NCBI GenBank assembly: GCA_022616415.1
Contig: JAKEEU010000359.1
Location: forward strand, 16,956-80,955
DNA from: Candidatus Zhuqueibacterota bacterium
GTDB taxonomy: Bacteria > Zhuqueibacterota > Zhuqueibacteria > Zhuqueibacterales > Zhuqueibacteraceae
Length of the DNA: 64,000 nucleotides
Direction of reading: 5' to 3'
A model generated the notes under the pieces. The model was not told where the DNA came from. It searched no databases and was given only the letters and a program-made list of their open reading frames with translations. Below are positions 9,135 to 17,545 of this stretch, piece by piece. Each line of letters opens with the position of its first letter. Position 1 is the stretch's first letter. A program made the translations under genes and the position numbers.

Positions 9135-10078
9135 ACCTCATGGTTCACAATACCTCCGTTTAACCTATAACCCCAGCTCACTCCGGAATGATGTCCACCT
9201 TCCTCGTCACCCGTTTGATTCATCAATGCGGTCGATCGGGTTTTGACCAAATCGTACATTTGTGAATAAAACGGCTTAGATAGCCAGCCCTCCGGCAGGC
9301 TGGCGCGGTCGAGTCCGGCAGACAGTCCACAAGCAACTCCACAGGCCGCCCAGTCAAAAGCCTTTCGGTCACGGCATGGGCATGCCTCGAGTTTCCTGGG
9401 ATGGCACAGGTTGTTTGAATAAAAACAATCGTCCGGAAGCGCTACCCTTGACTTCTCAAGACGATTTCCCGGCTTTTCCTCCTCTAAGAAAAACCGGCGT
9501 TTCCTCTGGGAAAGATAAGCAAATCGACAGGAAAGTGGGTTGGATGAAGTGGAAGGGAAAACGTTGGCAGTGCAACCCTCGTTTTAGCAGAAACGGCTCC
9601 AAATGGTGACGAAAGCTTTCCAGATTAAAACGAAGGATCCAACCCTTTTGTTTTTTAAAAACTTATATCAGCGTTCGTCCCATTGGAAAAGATCGGAACG
9701 AACACCATCAACAGAGGCGCTGGCGAAAGAGCGCCACGTGCGCTTTGTCTGGCAAAACCGGCACACAAAATCCCCCTTTGGTGCAAAACCTTACCGCACC
9801 ATTATGTAATTTTAAAAAGAAACGATTCAGTTTTGAAAAAAAGAGGTCCTGATAACAGAGGAGAGAACTCTTCACTCCGAAATTCCCCAACCCAAGCAGT
9901 GTTGGCTGGATATTTCTTCGTGTCATCGAACTCCGCGATTTGTCAACGAGGACACCTGCATGAGAATTTTTTGGTCAAAACGACTGAAAGTTTCGCAATA
10001 TAATAAATTCTTTTAAAAAATGCAATAGAAAAATGTTCAAAAATTGAAAAATTTTCAATTCTCCTGAGAAGCTGACCG
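9135..10078. other. 944-base region without a recognisable gene
   Basis: No frame here shows a protein family or good coding character on either strand. There is a small perfect hairpin CCAGCC-CTCCGGCA-GGCTGG at 9283-9302 and a palindrome GGCATGGGCATGCC at 9374-9387. The end nearest the ATP-grasp gene is very AT-rich, with an AATTGAAAAATTTTCAATT palindrome near 10038-10056 that may end that gene's transcript. Confidence 0.5.
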
Positions 10079-11203
10079 CTATGGCCAGTTTTCGGCCACA
10101 ACGGTAAACGTTGGTAGGCGGCGTACCGCATCGTTCGCGCCAGCTTGTTGGTGCAAACTTCGCGGCGTCGCCGAAGTGACGAGCGTACTAATCATCTTAT
10201 CGATCAAACTATCAGGCACACCGTCATGATGCTCCGACTGCGGCCGCATATCACAAACGTCGTTGACGTAATCAATCACGACAAACCGCCCGTCATCCGT
10301 AAGTGCGACCTCGGCAGAGAAAAAATCCAATTCGGAAAGTGCGGCAATGGTGCGAATAATTTGCCGCATTGGTGCCAACCCAAGATCGGCTTCTTCTTCA
10401 GATTTGACGGCGCGATACAAATGGGTGACGTCATTCCACCAAGTCAAAAATGTGCGTCCGAAGACATAAAACACACGGAACCAAGCGCGCTCGTTGCCGA
10501 GCATGGCCGGCTCGATCTTTTCCTGCAAAAGGAACTTCTGGTCGTTTTGACTTTTGCGCGCCAGCAAAACATCCGCCAAAGTTTCGGCGCCCACGACCAC
10601 GCCGGTGCCGCCGGAGCCCATCGCCGGCTTGATGATGAACGACCGGCCAAGCTTCGCCAAATCGGTGATTCTAATTTCCGGTTCGTATTTGTAAGGAGAA
10701 AGAATAATCGTATAGGGCACTTGCAAACCGGCGGTGAGAAACTCCAGATGCATCGTGGCTTTGTCGAGACAGCGCTTGAGATGGCGGTAGTGGTTGATAA
10801 TTCTGGCGCCGCCGCTGGCAACCAACCTGGCGAGTGGCTCAAACTCTTTCAGCGCGTCCGAGCCGCGATCAAGATAATGACGGAAATAGAGCTTTCCGGC
10901 ACGATATTTGAAAGTTGCATCGTCTATCTCGGCAGGATTGATTAAACACGTCGAGAGCCCATGGGCTTTACAAGCCTGCGCCAGTTTAAAAACGAAACTT
11001 TTGTCATATTCCCATTCCCAAGCGATGCCAAGGTCGATGACCTGTGTGTCGGAAGACTCGAAGGCGTCGTTTGCTGTGGCAGTTTGGCTCGCAGTCGTCA
11101 CGAGTGTTTTTGAAAATCCATTTGCAAAACCGGTCAAGGTCTCATTCCTAACGAGGTTAATCCTTAATTTTGCACATATAAAAGCCAAACCCCGATTTTC
11201 CAT
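10079..11203 (-). CDS. ATP-grasp domain protein
   Basis: The product is about 374 residues. The central motif RSFIIKPAMGSGGTGVVVG is the ATP-grasp lysine and glycine-rich loop; LLQEKIEP follows. Later metal-binding residues are suggested by LDFFSAEVALTDDGRFVVID and VVIDYVNDVCDMRP. Such enzymes join a carboxylate to an amine or thiol through an acyl-phosphate (peptide ligases, glutathione-like ligases), but the substrate is not evident. The first 55 residues are weakly conserved-looking and lack a Shine-Dalgarno site, so the true start may be further in, near IDLGIAWEWEYD. It is divergent from the export operon at 11781 and may belong to the polysaccharide locus. Confidence 0.75.
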   Translation of the reverse strand: MENRGLAFICAKLRINLVRNETLTGFANGFSKTLVTTASQTATANDAFESSDTQVIDLGIAWEWEYDKSFVFKLAQACKAHGLSTCLINPAEIDDATFKYRAGKLYFRHYLDRGSDALKEFEPLARLVASGGARIINHYRHLKRCLDKATMHLEFLTAGLQVPYTIILSPYKYEPEIRITDLAKLGRSFIIKPAMGSGGTGVVVGAETLADVLLARKSQNDQKFLLQEKIEPAMLGNERAWFRVFYVFGRTFLTWWNDVTHLYRAVKSEEEADLGLAPMRQIIRTIAALSELDFFSAEVALTDDGRFVVIDYVNDVCDMRPQSEHHDGVPDSLIDKMISTLVTSATPRSLHQQAGANDAVRRLPTFTVVAENWP

Positions 11204-11349
11204 GAGTTGCTAAAACCAATTGGGTGAGGGTTGCAGCTTTAAAAAGGTAAAATCGGGGTAATCCGAATGAACAAGGTAAAGAATCTTATGGCGAGATGCA
11301 ACACCTTTTTTGAACGAATCTTACTTTCTCACCCGTGCAAGTAAAAGTT

Positions 11350-11396
11350 TTTTCGTTGCGGCTCAAAAACCCTTCGGGGTTCTCTTTTCGTGGCAA
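11350..11396. repeat. TTTTCGTTGCGG repeat element
   Basis: The sequence TTTTCGTTGCGG, a short C/G-rich centre with CCCTTCGGGG, and CTTTTCGTGGCAA resemble the reverse complement of 47041-47083. The two are therefore copies of one dispersed intergenic element. Confidence 0.45.
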
Positions 11397-11442
11397 ATAG
11401 TTTCTTTAAAGTGAAATCTTTGCATAAAAAGCAAAAAGCTTA

Positions 11443-11497
11443 GGCCACAAAAACAGAACTGGAAAATTTTTTCTGTGGCAGTTCCGTTTCTGTGGGC
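11443..11497. repeat. Inverted repeat with 18-base arms
   Basis: Arms GGCCACAAAAACAGAACT (11443-11460) and AGTTCCGTTTCTGTGGGC (11480-11497) pair at 15 of 18 positions, with mismatches mostly of the G-U type. A T-run follows at about 11503. It could terminate read-through into the export operon or fold in its leader. Confidence 0.5.
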
Positions 11498-11693
11498 GAT
11501 AATTTTTTAACCTGTTTGGATCCGGCTCGTCCGGGTTGGGGGTTATACGAGATGTAATACCTCAAGACAATGTCATTCAGGATGAATCCTTTTTCATTCC
11601 AGCACTATACTTGACAATAAAAAGATGCCTTCTGCATGACATGGCTTGTAGCTGCCAATAATCTGAGGCATTACTATGGGATAAAGATTTCTG

Positions 11694-11722
11694 TTGCGAT
11701 TCTTGGCGCGGCTGGTTATATT
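11694..11722 (+). promoter_or_regulatory. Candidate sigma70-type promoter for the export operon
   Basis: TTGCGA at 11694-11699 and TATATT at 11717-11722 are separated by 17 bases. Transcription would start near 11729, about 50 bases before the ATG at 11781, which has AGGAG upstream. Confidence 0.4.
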
Positions 11723-11780
11723 ACATTTTGTGTTGAACGTGTGCGCTTTGTTTCCATATTAGATTAGGAGTTGCAAAATC

Positions 11781-13592
11781 ATGCGGCAGTTTTTAATTGT
11801 CGTTGCCAGTGTCGTTTTGTTCATAGTTTCTCTTCCGCCCGCTTCCGCTCAAATTCCCGAAGAAAAGAAGACCGACACCGACAGGACCAATCCTTTCCTC
11901 AACAGTGAATCATCCGAGCAATTGGATTTGCTGCAGCGCTACTACCAACGCATTTTTTCTCAGCAAGGCAAGTCGAGCTTATCCCGCCTCGGCACGGAGT
12001 CACAAAATGATCCGGCCAGATTTTTCAGCCAGGCGCAAGCCATCGGCATGGAAGGCCCGATCAATCCGGCCGAATATGTCGTCGGCCCGTTTGATCTCTT
12101 GACCATTATCGTCTGGGGAATAGCGCCATTCAATTATACCGGCCCGGTCACGCCGGAAGGCGCCCTGCTCATCCCCACCGTTGGCGAGCTGGCTGTCGCC
12201 GGCAACACACTGGCTGAAGCAAAAGAACAAATCCGGCAGGCAGTCCGCAAGAAATATACTGCGGGTGACATCAGCGTAAATTTGGTGTCGTTGCGCACGT
12301 TCAAAGTTACCGTCGCCGGCGCGGTGGCCAACCCCGGTGCATACACGGTGAGTCCGGTTGATCGCGTCGATCGCGTGGTGTATTTGGCCAATCTCGCCGC
12401 CACTCCCCAAGCACCTCCCGTCGACCAAAATCGCGAGTCATCAATGGTGACTTTTCGGACCCCGGAAACCAAGCCGGCGCCCGCTATTTCTTTGCGCAAT
12501 ATCAAGCTCTACCGCGGCCATCGCGACACCGTTGACGTCGATCTCGTGCGGTATTATGCCGGCGGCGAAACGCGGTTCAATCCCTATTTGCGCGACGGCG
12601 ATGTCGTCTTCGTTCCCGCGGAAAACCTCGCCGGCAACCGCGTCAGCATTTATGGCGGCGTGCGCATGCCCGGCGCGTTTGAATTTCATCCCGGCGACAG
12701 CTTGCAAACGTTGCTGAAAATAGCCCAAGGCCCAACGGCGCTGGCCGACCTCGAAAAAGTCGAAGTGGCGCGTTTTCTGCCGGATGGCCGGCAGGTGCAA
12801 ATTTTAACGGTGAATCTGCTTTCAGGGCAAAATGGGCACTCACCGGACATGGCGCTGCAGCCCAACGACCGCGTTTTCATTCGGGAAAATCCGGAGCTGC
12901 GAAAAGAGCGCACGGTCTCCGTTAAAGGCGCGGTGTCTCGGCCCGGCGAGTATGCGATTGTACACGGCCAAACCATGCTCTCCGACATCATCGGTCAAGC
13001 TGGCGGCTTCACGCCGGAAGCTTCAATAGCAGAAGCAAAACTGATTCGCAATTACGACAATCCCGACGAGCTGCAGAGCAACCCGGATTATGCCCGCCTG
13101 GTCGATATTCGCTTGACCGACCTCAAGCCGGAAGACCGGCAATACTTCAATTACGAGACCGCCATTAAACGCGGCTTCGTCGCGGTCGATTTTCTCAAGC
13201 TGTTCAATCATCACAATGAGGCCGCCGACGTTCCCCTGCGAGATGGCGACGAGATTTACGTGCCCTTGCTCCGCCACACCGTGAATGTGTTTGGCCAAGT
13301 CATCAATCCCGGCTACGTGACTTACGTTGAGGGCATGGATCATCGTTATTATTTGGAAAGGGCCGGCGGCTTGAGCAAAGAAGCGGATCGCGGCAAAGTC
13401 CGCATTCTCAAGCGCGATACCAAAGCCTGGATGGAACCGGGCGACACCAAAATCGAGCCCGGCGATGAGATTTTTGTCTCGCGCAAAGCGCGGCGGCCGG
13501 CTTCGGTTTTTTTGAGCGCGACGCGCGATATTTTGCAAACGGCGACGGGGCTGGCGACCGTCGTTCTGCTCATTATTCAAGTACAAAAATAA
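11781..13592 (+). CDS. Outer-membrane polysaccharide export protein, Wza-like with several SLBB domains
   Basis: The product is 603 residues and has a clear signal peptide (IVSLPPASAQ). After about 100 residues comes the Poly_export (BexD/CtrA) domain: EYVVGPFDLLTIIVWG, then PEGALLIPTVGELAVAGNTL. At least three SLBB-type beta-grasp repeats follow, recognisable by the G...PG.Y pattern (VAGAVANPGAYTVSP, IYGGVRMPGAFEFHPGDSL, VKGAVSRPGEYAIVHG, VFGQVINPGYVTYVEG). A hydrophobic segment near the C-terminus (TATGLATVVLLIIQV) is unusual for E. coli Wza but common in larger relatives. It would form the export channel for the polysaccharide. AGGAG precedes the ATG. The Wzz-like gene follows after 22 bases, forming an operon. 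Confidence 0.92.
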   Translation: MRQFLIVVASVVLFIVSLPPASAQIPEEKKTDTDRTNPFLNSESSEQLDLLQRYYQRIFSQQGKSSLSRLGTESQNDPARFFSQAQAIGMEGPINPAEYVVGPFDLLTIIVWGIAPFNYTGPVTPEGALLIPTVGELAVAGNTLAEAKEQIRQAVRKKYTAGDISVNLVSLRTFKVTVAGAVANPGAYTVSPVDRVDRVVYLANLAATPQAPPVDQNRESSMVTFRTPETKPAPAISLRNIKLYRGHRDTVDVDLVRYYAGGETRFNPYLRDGDVVFVPAENLAGNRVSIYGGVRMPGAFEFHPGDSLQTLLKIAQGPTALADLEKVEVARFLPDGRQVQILTVNLLSGQNGHSPDMALQPNDRVFIRENPELRKERTVSVKGAVSRPGEYAIVHGQTMLSDIIGQAGGFTPEASIAEAKLIRNYDNPDELQSNPDYARLVDIRLTDLKPEDRQYFNYETAIKRGFVAVDFLKLFNHHNEAADVPLRDGDEIYVPLLRHTVNVFGQVINPGYVTYVEGMDHRYYLERAGGLSKEADRGKVRILKRDTKAWMEPGDTKIEPGDEIFVSRKARRPASVFLSATRDILQTATGLATVVLLIIQVQK

Positions 13593-13614
13593 CGCCGCTC
13601 GCGGTCGCGGCTTT

Positions 13615-14913
13615 ATGGAGATACGGCACCTCATGACGAACGAAACGCTCAAGCTGGATGAGCAGGCCAACGGTCAACTAAGCGGAGGGCATCTGTTTGA
13701 CTATCTTTACATTTTAGTGAAGCGGCGGAAATTTATTCTCACCACGGTTTTTGGAGTCGGAATTATCGCTGCCGCCTTGAGTTTGCTCATGCCCAACTGG
13801 TATGCGGCCACGGCCTCCGTGCTTCCTCCGAAACGCCCGGGAGGATTGTTGAGCTTGCTGGAAGGCACAGGCTTTTCCTCGATTTTAAGAAATCTTCCCG
13901 GCGTCGGCGGCAGATTGGGCGGTGGACAAGACACCTACAGTTACCTTGCCATTTTGCATAGTCGTATGGCCATGGAAAAAGTGGTTCGCCGGTTTGATCT
14001 GATGGAGGCATACGACATCCAGGACAGCTCAATGGAAAAGGCGCTGCGGGCGTTGCGGAACAACGCCGAATTTGATTTTGCAACCGAAGGCAACATCACG
14101 ATTACGGTTTTTGACAAGGAGCCGCAACGCGCCGCGGCCATGGCGAACTATTTTGTCGAATTGCTCAACGAGCTTAGCGTGCAGCTCGGAACGCAAGAGG
14201 CGCGAAACAATCGTGAATTCATCGAGCGGCGGTACCTGCAAAATCAGCGCGAGCTCAAAAATGCCGAGGACAGCTTGAAAGTGTTTCAGCAGCGCTACGG
14301 CATTTATGCGCTGCCGGAGCAAACCGCCGGCGCCGTCAAAGCCGCCGGAGAGTTGAAAGCGGAGGCGGTGGCCAAAGAAATCGAGCTGGGCATTATGCGG
14401 CGCAGCTTTGGCGCCGAAAATCCGCGCACGCAGGCGCTGCAAATGGCGCTCTCGGAGCTCAACAAGAAGCTCGATGAGATGAAATACGGCGACGCCGATT
14501 GGCGCAATGATCAATCGTTGAGCTTGTTCGTGCCTTTCAAGGACGTCCCCGAGATCGGCGTCGAATATATCCGGCGCTATCGTGATTTTGAGATTCAAAA
14601 CCGCATGATGGAATTTTTAGTGCCGCTGTACGAACAGGCCAAAATCGACGAGCAAAAAGACACGCCGGTGGTGCTGGTGCTCGACAGCGCCGTGCCGCCG
14701 GAGCGCAAAGCCAGACCGCGCCGAAGTCTTTACGTGCTGGTCTTCATGGCGCTGGCTGGCATGTTCAGCACCACCTGGGTTTTTGTGCGCGAGATTTATA
14801 ATCGCGAGAAGGAGCGCAATGGGAAAGTGTCTGCCATCACTGAGGAATTGAAGCGAGGAGTCTTCTATCGGAAAGTTGTACGGCGAATAAAAAAATTTTC
14901 TTCAGTTTCATAA
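13615..14913 (+). CDS. Polysaccharide chain-length / co-polymerase protein, Wzz family
   Basis: An inner-membrane protein of about 430 residues with a helix near residues 38-60 (FILTTVFGVGIIAAALSLLM) and a second near 375-400. A large periplasmic coiled domain with the Tyr-rich PPKRPGGLLSLLEG segment lies between them. This is the PCP architecture. No cytoplasmic tyrosine-kinase domain is fused, so it resembles Wzz rather than Wzc. It sets chain length and connects Wzy polymerisation with Wza export. The start is uncertain: ATG at 13615 is the longest option, and ATG at 13633 (MTNETLKLDEQ) has GGAG 12 bases upstream. It is co-transcribed with the export gene. Confidence 0.88.
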   Translation: MEIRHLMTNETLKLDEQANGQLSGGHLFDYLYILVKRRKFILTTVFGVGIIAAALSLLMPNWYAATASVLPPKRPGGLLSLLEGTGFSSILRNLPGVGGRLGGGQDTYSYLAILHSRMAMEKVVRRFDLMEAYDIQDSSMEKALRALRNNAEFDFATEGNITITVFDKEPQRAAAMANYFVELLNELSVQLGTQEARNNREFIERRYLQNQRELKNAEDSLKVFQQRYGIYALPEQTAGAVKAAGELKAEAVAKEIELGIMRRSFGAENPRTQALQMALSELNKKLDEMKYGDADWRNDQSLSLFVPFKDVPEIGVEYIRRYRDFEIQNRMMEFLVPLYEQAKIDEQKDTPVVLVLDSAVPPERKARPRRSLYVLVFMALAGMFSTTWVFVREIYNREKERNGKVSAITEELKRGVFYRKVVRRIKKFSSVS

Positions 14914-15059
14914 GAGTGGTGCACATGAAAGATCGTCACCTGCTGCTGTTATTGCACGCATTTCAAACGTGAGACGAAAATTCAAAAATTTGTCTTTCAA
15001 ACAAATTTCATTCTTCGCTGCCGCCGCTCAACATTGTCTGTTTTTTAAGAGAAGATGGC

Positions 15060-16547
15060 ATGAAAAGGGTGAAACGACTGTTTTGCGTGATTGGTACTAT
15101 CTTATTTATTTCAAACCAGAGCTTTACTCAGCATGTGGTTTGGACAGTAAATAGCATAAATGATAGTGGCCCTGGTTCGCTTCGTGAGACTATAAGTAAA
15201 GCAAATAACAGTGATACTCTTGTTTTTAATATTGGCTTACCCAACGCCATTGTGCTCACCTCAGGGCCAATTGTTATTGATAAGAATCTTGTGTTGAATG
15301 GTCCTGGCGCAAGCAGTTTGAGCATAATCAGAAGTGAGAACATAAATCCTTTTTATAGGATTTTTACAATCACCCATGGCGTTGCAGTTTTGATTTCTGG
15401 TCTTACTATTGCAAAGGGAAAGATTTACAACGATAGTGGTGGCGGTATTAATAACAGTGGCATGCTGACGTTATTAAATTGTGCTCTCATTGGTAATATG
15501 GCGATGGGCTTCCCAGGTAATTCGGGAGGTTCTGCCTCCGGTGGTGGAATTTACAACGACGGCTTTCTTGCGATAAACAGCTGTACTTTCAGTAGCAATC
15601 AGGCTCTTGGTGGCGACTATAATGGTGGTGGCAACGCAGGCGGTTCAGGCGGAATCGGCAAGGGTGGTGGCATATGCAATTCGGGGACACTCGTGTTCAC
15701 TAATTGTACATTTAGTGAAAATGAAGCAACAGGTGGCTATGGCTATCTTAGAAGTTATGGCGCAGCAAGAGAGTCAGGTTTAGGCGGGGGCATTTATAAT
15801 GAGGGTCAAATAACAATCACAAATTGTACATTGGCTAGGAACACAGCTAACGGCGGTTTCAGAGGTCCTGGCGTTGGTGGAGGCATCTACAACAGCGGCG
15901 CAGTTAATATTAAGAATAGCATTGTTGCTTTGAATAGCGTTACGATAGGGGCCGGTCCTGATGTATTAGGTTTCTTTATCAGTGAGGGACACAATTTAAT
16001 TCAGGGAGTTGTAGATAGTAGTAACGGTTTCATTGATGGAATAAATGGAGATATAATAGGCACAACAGATAATCCAATTGACGCCAGGCTCGACACTCTT
16101 GCACATAATGGCGGTCAAACGCAAACAATTGCGCTTTTAAGTGACAGCCCGGCTATCGATGCGGGAACCAGCGTGGGTGCCCCTCCAACAGACCAGCGTG
16201 GGTTCCTACGTGATTCAAAACCGGATATAGGCTCATTTGAATTTAGTGCAGCTTTGTCAGTTGATCTCGATATTGATTTGCAATTAAGAACAGAGTTATC
16301 GCAGAATTATCCAAATCCGTTCAATCCAACCACAACGATTGGCTTCACCTTGCCGCGTGCAACAATTGTCACTCTCAAAGTTTTCACCCTGCTTGGAGAA
16401 GAAGTGGCACTGCTTGTCAATGAACATCGACTGGCAGGCCAGCATCGCATACAGTGGCAAGCCATCGGCTTGCCCAGCGGTATTTATTTGTATCGCATGC
16501 AAGCCGGTGAATTCGTCGAAACCAAAAAGCTTGTCTTGTTGAAATAA
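15060..16547 (+). CDS. Secreted beta-helix protein with a type IX sorting domain
   Basis: The product is 495 residues. A signal peptide (VIGTILFISNQSFTQ) is followed by the N-terminal motif INDSGPGSLRETISKANNSD typical of polymorphic right-handed beta-helix proteins. Gly/Asn-rich repeats follow (GGGIYNSG, GGGIYNDG, LTNCT, ITNCTLARN). The end of the helix has the choice-of-anchor pattern PAIDAG...DQRGFLRDSKPDIGSFEF. The last about 80 residues form a Por-type C-terminal domain (NYPNPFNPTTTIGF ... GEEVALLV ... GIYLYRMQAGEFVETKKLVL), the T9SS signal. The protein should be exported and attached to the surface. Its position in the polysaccharide locus is compatible with glycan-linked attachment, which is inference. 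Confidence 0.85.
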   Translation: MKRVKRLFCVIGTILFISNQSFTQHVVWTVNSINDSGPGSLRETISKANNSDTLVFNIGLPNAIVLTSGPIVIDKNLVLNGPGASSLSIIRSENINPFYRIFTITHGVAVLISGLTIAKGKIYNDSGGGINNSGMLTLLNCALIGNMAMGFPGNSGGSASGGGIYNDGFLAINSCTFSSNQALGGDYNGGGNAGGSGGIGKGGGICNSGTLVFTNCTFSENEATGGYGYLRSYGAARESGLGGGIYNEGQITITNCTLARNTANGGFRGPGVGGGIYNSGAVNIKNSIVALNSVTIGAGPDVLGFFISEGHNLIQGVVDSSNGFIDGINGDIIGTTDNPIDARLDTLAHNGGQTQTIALLSDSPAIDAGTSVGAPPTDQRGFLRDSKPDIGSFEFSAALSVDLDIDLQLRTELSQNYPNPFNPTTTIGFTLPRATIVTLKVFTLLGEEVALLVNEHRLAGQHRIQWQAIGLPSGIYLYRMQAGEFVETKKLVLLK

Positions 16548-16651
16548 TGCCTCGGAGATGCAAACGCACAGTTTCTACTGATGGCTTTCCGTGGCGAGAA
16601 TCTCATTTTGTAGCCGTTAACTTTACAGTATTTTCAAGAAAGGATCAATAT

Positions 16652-17488
16652 ATGGTGGATCACAGAGTGATCGATTATCCTCTGACGCTTCTACCCCTTG
16701 AGCACATGAGTAGAATCGTGAAAGAAAAAACACAAGCTTATCGAACGGCAGAGCCATTTCCTCACATTGTCATTGACAATTTTTTTGACGACACCGGCAT
16801 ACTCGACAAAGTATTGGAAGAATTCCCCGGCAAAGATCAAATCAACTGGACGCGCTTCAACGACTATCACGAAATCAAGCTGGCGTCGAAGCGCGAAGAT
16901 CAGCTTGGGCCGTTCACGCGGCACTTGATCTATCACCTCAACTCGTCCTTCTTCATTAATTTTCTTGAAGAATTGACCGGCATCAAAGGCCTTATTCCCG
17001 ACCCGCATTTGGAAGGCGGCGGCCTGCACCAAATTCTGCGCGGCGGCAAATTGGGCATCCACGCCGATTTCAACCGGCATGTGAAATTGAACCTCGATCG
17101 CCGGCTCAATTTGATTATTTATCTCAACAAAGATTGGCAGGAAGAGTACGGCGGCCACATCGAGCTTTGGGATCGTGCGATGAAACGCTGGGTCAAAAAA
17201 ATTTTGCCAATCTTCAACCGCGCCGTCATTTTCAATACCACGGATTTTGCGTTTCACGGCCACCCTGAGCCGCTGACGTGCCCGGAAGACAGATCGAGAA
17301 AATCGTTGGCTTTATATTATTATAGCAATGGCCGGCCCGAAGAAGAACTTTCTGGCGCCCATTCAACCCTTTATAAGCTGCGGCCGAATGAAAGAGCGGT
17401 GCGGTCGGTTAAACACGTCGTCAACAAGTTTATTCCACCGATTGTTCACGACTTTAGGTTCTTGTTGAAATCAAAAAAGCATGGTTGA
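16652..17488 (+). CDS. 2-oxoglutarate/Fe(II)-dependent oxygenase (prolyl-hydroxylase-like)
   Basis: The iron site is visible: H-A-D (GIHADFNRH) for the first two ligands and a distal His (FHGHPEPL), with an Arg downstream (RKSLALYYYS) to bind 2-oxoglutarate. The flanking elements PFPHIVIDNFFDD and LNLIIYLNKDWQEEYGGHIELWD are typical of this hydroxylase class, which is frequent in polysaccharide and glycopeptide loci. It would hydroxylate a sugar, lipid or protein side chain; the substrate is unknown. The ATG at 16652 is chosen because AAAGGA lies 8 bases upstream. The in-frame ATG at 16547 overlaps the previous stop and adds a non-family N-terminus. It is placed between the two T9SS cargo genes. 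Confidence 0.85.
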   Translation: MVDHRVIDYPLTLLPLEHMSRIVKEKTQAYRTAEPFPHIVIDNFFDDTGILDKVLEEFPGKDQINWTRFNDYHEIKLASKREDQLGPFTRHLIYHLNSSFFINFLEELTGIKGLIPDPHLEGGGLHQILRGGKLGIHADFNRHVKLNLDRRLNLIIYLNKDWQEEYGGHIELWDRAMKRWVKKILPIFNRAVIFNTTDFAFHGHPEPLTCPEDRSRKSLALYYYSNGRPEEELSGAHSTLYKLRPNERAVRSVKHVVNKFIPPIVHDFRFLLKSKKHG

Positions 17489-17545
17489 TGGAGCAAGCAA
17501 CTTTATTTTGTAGTCATTAACCAATAACCTCGTTTTTAAATAGCC

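Larger units (their letters stand above)
11204..11780. other. 577-base divergent regulatory region upstream of the polysaccharide export operon
   Basis: No gene is seen. The region contains two hairpin-type repeats (11350-11396 and 11443-11497) and a candidate promoter at 11694-11722 for the operon starting at 11781. A long untranslated leader is possible if an upstream TTGACA near 11609 is also used. Confidence 0.5.

Noticed and set aside
9260..9420. Possible c-di-GMP riboswitch-like sequence near CCAGCC...GGCTGG
   Set aside because: The required GACGCAAAGC and GAAA elements are not in the expected arrangement on either strand.
9376..10003. Several short open frames between the lipoprotein and ATP-grasp genes
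   Set aside because: None shows a ribosome site, family motif or coding-like composition.
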